Source: Brevibacterium sp.
GTDB taxonomy: Bacteria; Actinomycetota; Actinomycetes; Actinomycetales; Brevibacteriaceae
Assembly: GCA_031179165.1 (NCBI GenBank)
Contig: JAPSIC010000014.1
Coordinates: 1 to 34,769, forward strand
Direction of reading: 5' to 3'
DNA length: 34,769 nt
In this document: piece after piece, positions 29,521 to 34,769 of the stretch
Layout: the number at the start of each line of letters is the position of its first letter
Position numbering within the stretch: position 1 is the stretch's first letter
Made by a program: the position numbers and the translations under genes
Notes under the pieces: model-generated
The model's database searches: none
What the model saw: the letters and a program-made list of their open reading frames with translations, nothing else
Told to the model about the DNA's origin: nothing

Positions 29521-31076
29521 CGCAGGGAGTTGCGCGAGGGCGAAGCCTTCGGCACGGACTTCTTCGAACCCGAGACCTGGGCGTCGATCGCAATCGTATC
29601 GGCGTCGGTGGCTCCGTTGGGGAGTTCGCCCGTGCCGTCCTCGTCGTCGGCGGATGAGTCGTCAGCGGAGGTGCCATCCGCGGGGGAGCCGTCGGCGTTC
29701 CCGGCCGGCTCGGCCGTGGCGGTCCCGCCCTGGGCCGAGCCCGCGGAGCCCTGCTTGCCCTCCGCCGGCTCTTCGCCCTGTGCGGCGTCCTGGGCGCCGG
29801 ACTGGTTGCTCGGGGTGGCGTCGTCGTCGGCACTGGAATCGTCGGCGAGGAGCTCTCTGAGCTCCCGTCCGTCGGCGATCTGCTCCGTGTTGTGGGACGC
29901 GGCTTCGGCCTTGGCCGGATCGACCGGATCGGCGCCCATGACCCCCGGCATGGCGAACAGCGAGCGCAGCTGGTCGAGCTGAGCCGTGATCGTCTTGCGC
30001 TGCTTGGTGAGCAGATCCACCTGGGCCTGCGCGGACTGGATGTTGCGCTTGGCCTCGGCGGCCGACTCCTCGATCGTCGCCTCGGCGGTGGCGCGGGCCT
30101 CACTGATGAGGGTCTGGGCACGGGACTTGCCGTCGGCGATGATCTCGTCGGCCTTCTTCACCGCGTCCTCGCGAGTCTTCTCCGCGCGCTCCGCGGCCTC
30201 CTTGGCCTCGGCATCGGCCTTGGCCGCGCGAGCCTGGGCCTCCTCGATGAGCTTCTTGTTCTCGGCCAGGGCCTCCTCGTAGCGCTTCTTGCGCTCGGCC
30301 TCGGCCTGCTGGCGCTTGTTCGCGAGTTCGACCTCGAGCTCGTTGGCCGCCTTGCGGGAGGCCTCGTCCCGGGCCTTGGCGGATGCCAGCAGCTCATCGG
30401 CCTGCGCCTGAGCCGCGGCGATCGTCTCCTCGGCCTCGGCCTTCGCCTCGGCGCGCAGATCGGCGGCTTCCTTCTCGGCGGTCGCACGCATCTCGGCGAG
30501 CTCGTGCTCGAGGCTCTCCCGAGCCTCCTTGGTCGCCGCCTGGCTGGCCTCCCTGGCCTGGTTCGACTCGCGCTCGGCCGTCGCCTTCAGTTCGGCGGCC
30601 CGATTCTCCGCGGCCTTGATCGCCTCTTCGGCCCGCAGCTCGGCCGAGCTGATGATGGCGTCGGCCTCCGAGCGCGCACTGTTGAGGGTGTCATTGCTCT
30701 CGGTGTGCATGCGGGCGCGCGCCGAGGCCGCCTCGGCGCGGGCCTTGTTGCGGATCGTCTCCGCGTCCGAGTTCGCCTGCGCCAGGGTCTCCCTGGCCTG
30801 GGATTCGGCGATCTTGAGCAGGTGGTCGATGCGGCTGCCGGGAGGGCCTGCCGCCTCGGCGCTGTCATTGGCGAGCTTCTTCAGCTGAGCCTTGGCCTCG
30901 GACAGCTCGCCCGCGATCTGGAGCTTCGCGCGGTCGGCATTGATGACCTGGCTGCGCGCATCCGACAGTGCCTTACGAACTGACTCGATCTCGGTCCGCA
31001 GCTGCTGCAGCCGAGCATCAACTTCACTTTTCTCGTAACCGCGCATTGCTGTGCGGAATTCTTCGGTGGGCGTCAC
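29517..31076 (-). CDS. Long coiled-coil protein with DivIVA-like N-terminus (Scy/FilP-type cytoskeletal candidate)
   Basis: 519 residues on the minus strand from GTG 31076, which has CAGGAG 9 nt upstream. ATG 31100 would add 8 residues but has no ribosome-binding site. Residues of about 7-25 (FRTAMRGYEKSEVDARLQQL) match the DivIVA membrane-targeting motif. About 25-370 is almost unbroken Ala/Glu/Lys/Arg coiled coil without helix breakers. About 395-500 is an acidic, disordered Ser/Asp/Gly/Ala tail, ending basic (KKSVPKASPSRNSLR). DivIVA-type proteins mark poles and septa and guide wall growth. In Streptomyces the coiled-coil polar scaffolds Scy and FilP lie close to an acetoacetyl-CoA thiolase gene, as this gene does. 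An orthologous role is inference. Confidence 0.75.
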   Translation of the reverse strand: MTPTEEFRTAMRGYEKSEVDARLQQLRTEIESVRKALSDARSQVINADRAKLQIAGELSEAKAQLKKLANDSAEAAGPPGSRIDHLLKIAESQARETLAQANSDAETIRNKARAEAASARARMHTESNDTLNSARSEADAIISSAELRAEEAIKAAENRAAELKATAERESNQAREASQAATKEARESLEHELAEMRATAEKEAADLRAEAKAEAEETIAAAQAQADELLASAKARDEASRKAANELEVELANKRQQAEAERKKRYEEALAENKKLIEEAQARAAKADAEAKEAAERAEKTREDAVKKADEIIADGKSRAQTLISEARATAEATIEESAAEAKRNIQSAQAQVDLLTKQRKTITAQLDQLRSLFAMPGVMGADPVDPAKAEAASHNTEQIADGRELRELLADDSSADDDATPSNQSGAQDAAQGEEPAEGKQGSAGSAQGGTATAEPAGNADGSPADGTSADDSSADDEDGTGELPNGATDADTIAIDAQVSGSKKSVPKASPSRNSLR

Positions 31077-31273
31077 TGAAGGGGACTCCTGTCGTGTCAT
31101 GGGGAATGTCGGTCGTGCCTGTCCGCCCCCTACTTTAGCGGACGCAGTTTGAGTGTTGGGTGGCAGTGCCAGGGCTCGAGACCGGGGTGCGGCCGGTCTC
31201 CGGAGCACGTCCTCCGCCCCGGTGCGGGCCTCCTCGCAGGCCTCCTCGTGACCGGGGACACAGGTGGCTGGAC

Positions 31274-31279
31274 TAGGCT
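31274..31279 (+). promoter_or_regulatory. -10 element for a leaderless mini-ORF upstream of the thiolase gene
   Basis: TAGGCT (31274-31279), 7 nt before the ATG at 31287; the -35 candidate is TGACCG at 31249-31254. The transcription start would be the ATG itself. Confidence 0.45.
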
Positions 31280-31286
31280 TGGATCC

Positions 31287-31376
31287 ATGGATGCTCGATC
31301 AGGATCACCCTGTCCGAGACGGGCTGGATACGGTCCGTCAACGCCGGGGCCCTGGAACTCTGAGGAGGAGAAATGA
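31287..31376 (+). CDS. 29-codon leaderless mini-ORF coupled to the thiolase gene
   Basis: ATG 31287 opens a 29-codon frame rich in Pro, Gly, Ser and Arg, ending in EEEK. Those last codons are also the thiolase ribosome-binding site (GAGGAGGAG), and the TGA (31374-31376) overlaps the thiolase ATG as ATGA. Third-position GC is only about half, unlike real genes here, so a leader function is more likely than a selected protein. It repeats the design seen at 1958-2071. No homologue is recognised. Confidence 0.4.
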   Translation: MDARSGSPCPRRAGYGPSTPGPWNSEEEK

Positions 31377-32563
31377 CTGAGGCAGTGATAGTCGCCGGTG
31401 CTCGCACACCATTCGGGCGACTGCAGGGCGCATTGTCGTCGTTGACGGCAGTGGAGCTGGGTGCGAAGGCGATCTCCGGCGCCCTGGATCGGGCGGGGAT
31501 CACCGGCGAGGACGTCGAATACGTGATCATGGGGCAGGTGCTGCAGGCCGGGCTGGGTCAGGGACCGGCCCGTCAGGCCGCCGTGGAGGCGGGGATTCCG
31601 ATGCGCGTGCCGGCGATCACCATCAACAAGCTGTGCCTGTCGGGGATCAACGCGATCACCCAGGCCGCCCAGTTGGTGCGCGCCGGGGAGTACGACATCG
31701 TGGTCGCCGGCGGGCAGGAGTCGATGAGCCAGGCTCCTCACCTGCTGGAGAAGTCGCGCTCCGGCTACAAATACGGCGACGTCGTGATCAAGGACCACAT
31801 GGACTACGACGGGCTGTGGGATGCCTTCACCGATCAGGCGATGGGCGGGCTGACGGAATCGGCCAACACCGGCGATGTCGAATTCTCCCGGGCGGAGCAG
31901 GACGCCTTCGCCGCCCGTTCGCACCAGCTCGCCGCCAGAGCGCGCGATTCGGGTGCGTTCGAGGACGAGGTCGTTCCGGTCACCATCAGCAGCCGCAAGG
32001 GCGAGGTGACGGTGGCGAGCGATGAGGGAGTGCGGGCCGAGACGACTGAGGAGTCGATGGCGAAGCTGCGCCCGGCCTTCCGCAAGGACGGGACCATCAC
32101 CGCCGGCAACGCCTCCCAGATCTCCGACGGCGCCGTGGCCGTGGTCGTGATGTCGCGGGAGAAGGCCGAGGAGCTCGGCGCCCCGATCCTCGCCGAGATC
32201 CGCTCCCACGCCTGGACCGCCGGCCCCGATTCGAGCCTGCAGCATCAGCCCTCGCAGGCGATCAGGGCCGCGGCCGAGCGTGAGGGTGTGGCCGTCGACT
32301 CGTTCGACCTCTACGAGATCAACGAGGCGTTCGCGGCCGTGGGCCTGGCCAGCGCCAAGGACCTGGGCATCGACATCGACAAGGTCAACGTCAACGGCGG
32401 GGCCGTGGCGCTGGGGCACCCGATCGGCGCCTCCGGCGCCAGGATCGTGCTCACCCTGGCCCTGGAGCTGCAGCGCCGAGGCGGTGGCACCGGGGTCGCC
32501 GCACTGTGCGGCGGCGGTGGGCAGGGTGACTCGCTGATCATCTCGGTCCCGAACCAGGGCTGA
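31373..32563 (+). CDS. Acetyl-CoA C-acetyltransferase (thiolase)
   Basis: 396 residues from ATG 31373 with a strong GAGGAGGAG. Complete biosynthetic-type thiolase: nucleophile Cys88 in [20 protein letters not shown], His349 in [17 protein letters not shown], and Cys379 in [11 protein letters not shown]. It condenses two acetyl-CoA to acetoacetyl-CoA or runs in reverse. It corresponds by position to fadA4 (Rv1323) near nucS in mycobacteria. A leaderless mini-ORF precedes it. Confidence 0.93.
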   Translation: MTEAVIVAGARTPFGRLQGALSSLTAVELGAKAISGALDRAGITGEDVEYVIMGQVLQAGLGQGPARQAAVEAGIPMRVPAITINKLCLSGINAITQAAQLVRAGEYDIVVAGGQESMSQAPHLLEKSRSGYKYGDVVIKDHMDYDGLWDAFTDQAMGGLTESANTGDVEFSRAEQDAFAARSHQLAARARDSGAFEDEVVPVTISSRKGEVTVASDEGVRAETTEESMAKLRPAFRKDGTITAGNASQISDGAVAVVVMSREKAEELGAPILAEIRSHAWTAGPDSSLQHQPSQAIRAAAEREGVAVDSFDLYEINEAFAAVGLASAKDLGIDIDKVNVNGGAVALGHPIGASGARIVLTLALELQRRGGGTGVAALCGGGGQGDSLIISVPNQG

Positions 32564-32605
32564 GCGCGGCTTTTCGTCGCCTGCCCGACACCCAGACAGA
32601 AATGA

Positions 32606-32628
32606 CGCGCATCCGCACCGGATGCGCG
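32606..32628 (+). other. 10-bp hairpin directly before the ribosome-binding site of the next gene
   Basis: CGCGCATCCG-CAC-CGGATGCGCG, a perfect 10-bp stem, ends 2 nt before GAAAGGAAG. There is no T-run, so it may act as an attenuator, a message boundary after the thiolase gene, or a translation modulator. No TPP-riboswitch core is seen. Confidence 0.55.
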
Positions 32629-32646
32629 CGGAAAGGAAGTGCTCCC

Positions 32647-32967
32647 ATGCTCGCAGCTTTCTCAGTCGCCCCCAGTGGCGGTGACAATCCCGACGGATCC
32701 GTGCACGAGGCGGTCGCCGCCGCCGTCAAGGTGGTCCGCGATTCGGGCCTGCCGAACCGGACGACCAGCATGTTCACGGAACTCGAAGGCACCTGGGACG
32801 AGGTGTTCGGAGTGATCAAAGCGGCCACCGAGGCCGTGGCGCCGTTCGGCTCCCGGATCTCGCTGGTCGTCAAGGCCGACATCCGGGCCGGCTACGAAGG
32901 CGAGCTCGAGGCCAAGGTCGACCGTCTCGAGGCGGCGTTGGATGACCGGAGAACGAGTGAGGTCTGA
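32647..32967 (+). CDS. MTH1187/YkoF-type thiamine-binding-like protein
   Basis: 106 residues from ATG 32647, with GAAAGGAAG upstream; the longer in-frame reading begins before the hairpin and is rejected. Motifs LAAFSVAPSGG, VHEAVAAAVKVVRDSGLPNRTTSMFTELEG and ISLVVKADIR match the MTH1187/UPF0045 family, small ferredoxin-like proteins reported to bind thiamine. The exact role is unknown. It is probably in the same transcript as the thiolase gene, unless the hairpin before it terminates. Confidence 0.8.
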   Translation: MLAAFSVAPSGGDNPDGSVHEAVAAAVKVVRDSGLPNRTTSMFTELEGTWDEVFGVIKAATEAVAPFGSRISLVVKADIRAGYEGELEAKVDRLEAALDDRRTSEV

Positions 32968-33020
32968 GCCGGCGGGGAGGTGAGGACGAGGTTGGGATGA
33001 AATTTCCATGCCTGCAGATG

Positions 33021-33049
33021 GTGACGCAGGTCTCATTGAGGTCTATTCT
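33021..33049 (+). promoter_or_regulatory. Promoter of the small membrane protein gene
   Basis: GTGACG (33021-33026), a 17-bp spacer, and TATTCT (33044-33049). The -35 sits in the loop of an inverted repeat CCTGC/GCAGG (33011-33015 and 33026-33030), a possible regulator site. Confidence 0.5.
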
Positions 33050-33075
33050 CTAGTCAAGGGAGAAGGAGACGCACA

Positions 33076-33282
33076 ATGAACAGTTCCACCTATTTCACCA
33101 CCGCAACCGCTCTGACCATGGTCGCCCTGCTCGGCTTCATCATCTCAGGGTTCTTCCCGTTCCTGGTCGACTTCGCGTTCGCCATCGAGGGCGCGGCTGT
33201 CATCATCGCGCTGACAGGACTGGTCGCGCTGGCATTCGTGACCATCCGCACCTCCCTGGAGCGCGTCGCGCGGCTCTACTGA
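33076..33282 (+). CDS. 68-residue membrane protein of unknown function
   Basis: ATG 33076 with an excellent ribosome-binding site (GGGAGAAGGAG) and its own promoter. Two hydrophobic helices are visible (about 10-35: ALTMVALLGFIISGFFPFLV; about 38-58: IEGAAVIIALTGLVALAFV), joined by an acidic turn. A basic end RTSLERVARLY probably lies in the cytoplasm. I recognise no family. Strong expression signals and a massive terminator indicate a real, separately expressed gene. Confidence 0.7.
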   Translation: MNSSTYFTTATALTMVALLGFIISGFFPFLVDFAFAIEGAAVIIALTGLVALAFVTIRTSLERVARLY

Positions 33283-33298
33283 CACTCGCGGTCTCACA

Positions 33299-33347
33299 GG
33301 CCCGCATCCCCCCGGCCGGGCACCCCGGCCGGGGGGGGATGCGGGCC
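33299..33347 (+). terminator. Very strong hairpin terminator
   Basis: The left arm 33299-33320 pairs with the right arm 33324-33347 over 22 base pairs (GGCCCGCAT with ATGCGGGCC, six C-G pairs, then GGCCGGG with CCCGGCC). There is a 2-nt G bulge and a CAC loop. It is followed by GCTTTCCGTT. It isolates the small membrane protein gene from the tRNA. Confidence 0.85.
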
Positions 33348-33350
33348 GCT

Positions 33351-33380
33351 TTCCGTTCGGCGCGGGCGATCGGTTACGAT
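33351..33380 (+). promoter_or_regulatory. tRNA-Arg(TCT) promoter
   Basis: TTCCGT (33351-33356), an 18-bp spacer, and TACGAT (33375-33380). The tRNA begins 6 nt after the -10, so transcription may start at or next to the mature 5' end. Confidence 0.45.
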
Positions 33381-33386
33381 GTCAGA

Positions 33387-33460
33387 GCCTCCGTAGCTCA
33401 GTTGGATAGAGCAACCGCCTTCTAAGCGGTAGGTCGCGGGTTCGAGCCCCGCCGGGGGTG
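33387..33460 (+). tRNA. tRNA-Arg (anticodon TCT)
   Basis: Acceptor GCCTCCG/CGGGGGT, D-arm GCTC...GAGC, anticodon stem ACCGC/GCGGT with loop CTTCTAA (anticodon TCT, reads AGA), T-arm GCGGG-TTCGAGC-CCCGC, discriminator G. CCA is not encoded. The acceptor stem has two G-T wobbles, including the terminal pair. Confidence 0.95.
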
Positions 33461-33579
33461 CTCGCGGCTCAGCGCAGACCTCACTCGACCAAGGCGACAT
33501 CGCTGCCCGGACATCGCGGGCCTCGCGGTCGGCCCGGGGCCGCCGAATCACCGTCACCACGCACAGCTTTTGAACGCGA

Positions 33580-33608
33580 CACGGCGTGGCAATTGGTGTG
33601 ACGCTGTG
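33580..33608. promoter_or_regulatory. Imperfect dyad over the GTPase promoter
   Basis: CAC-GCGT-CA arms are mirrored as TG-ACGC-GTG around AATTGG, 29 bp in all with a few mismatches. It covers the -35 TTGGTG (33593-33598) of the promoter whose -10 is TACAGA (33615-33620, spacer 16). It is a candidate operator. Confidence 0.35.
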
Positions 33609-33631
33609 AAAACGTACAGAGTGGATGCGTG

Positions 33632-34769
33632 ATGACAGACAGTAAGAGTGCGGTGACGCCACCAGTGGGTCAAGCCCTGAGCGAGATAGCGAAGCGGGTT
33701 TCGGAAACGCGTTTCCCCATGCAGACCGAGGACTCGCCGGAAGGACGCAGGCTGCACCGTCAGCTGTCCTCGGAACTGACGGACTACCTGCTGCCGAGGA
33801 CCAACCGCGCCAGGATCCCGTTCATGATCGCCGTCGGAGGTTCGACCGGAGCGGGCAAGTCGACCTTGGTGAATTCGCTCGTCGGACGCCCCATCAGCCC
33901 CGCCGGGGTCCGTCGTCCGACCACGGGCAACCCGATCGTCGTGCACAACCCGGCGGACACCGGATACTTCGAGTCCGCGAACTTCCTCGCCGATCTCCCG
34001 CGCAGCACCGACCACGCCAGTGACGAACCGGCCGTGATCCTCATCGCCGAAGAACGGGTGCCCGCCGGCACCGCCATCCTCGACTGCCCCGACATCGACT
34101 CCGTGGCGGAATCGAATCGGGCCCTGGCCAGGCGCATCCTGATGGCGGCCGATCTCTGGCTGTTCGTGACCACGGCGAACCGCTACGCCGATGCGGCGCC
34201 GTGGGCGCTGCTGCAGGACGCGGCGGCCCGGCACACCTCCGTCGCGATCGTCCTCGACCGAGTCCCGCCGGAAGCGAACCGAGAGGTCCGCCACCATCTG
34301 TCCAGCCTGCTGTCCGCAGCCGGGCTCGCGAACTCTCCCATCTTCTCCGTCGCCGAGCTCGCCCTCGAGAACGGTCTGCTGCCCCACTCGGCGATCTACC
34401 CGATCCGCTCCTGGGTCGAGGAGGTGAGCAGCGAGGCCGATGCGCAGGATCGGATCCGGCGTCGGACCCTTGACGGTTCCATCGCCGCGCTGCCCGCCCA
34501 GGTCAAGACCCTGGCCGGTTTCGTCGAGAGCCAGGAAACGGCCTACGAGGCGCTGCGGCACGGCCTCGATGCGCACTTCCGAACCGCTCACGACGGACTG
34601 TTCCAGGTGTTCTCCGACGGACGGGTCCTCCACGGCGAGGTCAATGCCCGGTGGCAGGACTTCGTCGGCACCGGACAGCTGTTCCGCGGCCTCGAGCCGA
34701 CCATGGCGAGGATGCGCGACCGGATCTCGGCCGTCGTCACCGGAAAGCACGATGCCGCGGCACCCCTGC
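33632..34769 (+). CDS. P-loop GTPase, dynamin/YfjP-like, 5' part
   Basis: About 379 residues, open at the right edge. Start ATG 33632 (GTG 33629 directly before it is possible). An N-terminal helix bundle (ALSEIAKRVSE, LHRQLSSELTDYLLP) precedes a G domain: G1 GGSTGAGKST (Lys76), a threonine-rich switch region RRPTTGNP, G3-like LDCPDIDSV, and a hydrophobic segment LWLFVTTANRYAD. The remainder is a helical region with VKTLAGFVESQE. The pattern fits actinobacterial dynamin-like or septin/Era-related GTPases, often mislabelled as ABC transporters. The cellular role is unknown. A clear G4 (N/TKxD) motif is not visible; VLDRVPP may replace it. Confidence 0.75.
   Translation, partial: MTDSKSAVTPPVGQALSEIAKRVSETRFPMQTEDSPEGRRLHRQLSSELTDYLLPRTNRARIPFMIAVGGSTGAGKSTLVNSLVGRPISPAGVRRPTTGNPIVVHNPADTGYFESANFLADLPRSTDHASDEPAVILIAEERVPAGTAILDCPDIDSVAESNRALARRILMAADLWLFVTTANRYADAAPWALLQDAAARHTSVAIVLDRVPPEANREVRHHLSSLLSAAGLANSPIFSVAELALENGLLPHSAIYPIRSWVEEVSSEADAQDRIRRRTLDGSIAALPAQVKTLAGFVESQETAYEALRHGLDAHFRTAHDGLFQVFSDGRVLHGEVNARWQDFVGTGQLFRGLEPTMARMRDRISAVVTGKHDAAAPL

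Noticed and set aside
32564-32646. TPP riboswitch before the thiamine-binding-like gene
   Set aside because: The region is too short and lacks the CTGAGA and ACCTGA-type core segments.
33554-34750. 398-codon minus-strand frame at the right end
   Set aside because: The plus strand in this interval encodes a GTPase with a clear P-loop; the minus frame has no motifs.

Overview
The window is high-GC actinobacterial chromosome. The gene order (kgd next to guaB1 and a CNNM/CorC pair; lysA-hom-thrC-thrB-rho-prfA-prmC-tsaC-wecA-atp operon-DUF2550-murA-nucS), GTG starts, leaderless-type promoters and the NucS mismatch endonuclease all point to Actinomycetota. The short ATP synthase epsilon and the lysA-linked DALR protein suggest Micrococcales, most likely a Brevibacterium-type organism. 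The genus is my inference. Nothing looks like a prophage, integrative element, insertion sequence or CRISPR array; this is core chromosome.

Layout. 1-352 (-) is the 5' end of kgd (2-oxoglutarate dehydrogenase E1 type). 456-4448 (+) holds guaB1 and two CNNM/CorC membrane proteins, the first preceded by a 37-codon leaderless mini-ORF. 4449-4759 is a regulatory region in front of a membrane-anchored VanY-type carboxypeptidase (4760-5779). tRNA-Arg(CCG) lies at 5914, followed by an MFS exporter. 7300-12860 is a tightly overlapping amino-acid operon: an ArgS-like protein without a catalytic core, then lysA, hom, thrC and thrB. 13082-18946 carries rho, prfA, prmC, tsaC and a WecA-type sugar-phosphate transferase, running into atpI and the complete F1Fo ATP synthase operon (18943-26523). 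After that come a DUF2550 gene and murA (+), then nucS (-). A small zinc-ribbon gene (+) is followed by a long DivIVA/Scy/FilP-like coiled-coil gene (-). Next are an acetyl-CoA C-acetyltransferase (+) with its own leaderless mini-ORF, a thiamine-binding-type small protein, a tiny membrane protein, a very strong terminator, tRNA-Arg(TCT), and the 5' part of a P-loop GTPase that runs off the window.

How the genes work together. Most of the window is housekeeping: purine salvage, the lysine and threonine branches of the aspartate pathway, transcription and translation termination, tRNA t6A modification, lipid-linked glycan initiation, ATP synthesis, peptidoglycan precursor synthesis, mismatch repair, and polar growth scaffold.

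The most unusual items are these. (1) A standalone ArgS N-domain plus DALR-domain protein with the aminoacylation core deleted, at the usual argS position upstream of lysA. (2) Two short leaderless ORFs whose stops overlap the start of the next gene. (3) A 30-bp divergent promoter region between nucS and a zinc-ribbon gene, with leaderless -10 elements on both strands. (4) A four-copy 19-20-bp tandem array across the convergent murA/nucS ends. (5) MurA with Asp in place of the catalytic Cys. (6) A truncated ATP synthase epsilon. (7) A repeat-expanded Arg/Gly/Asp insert in Rho.
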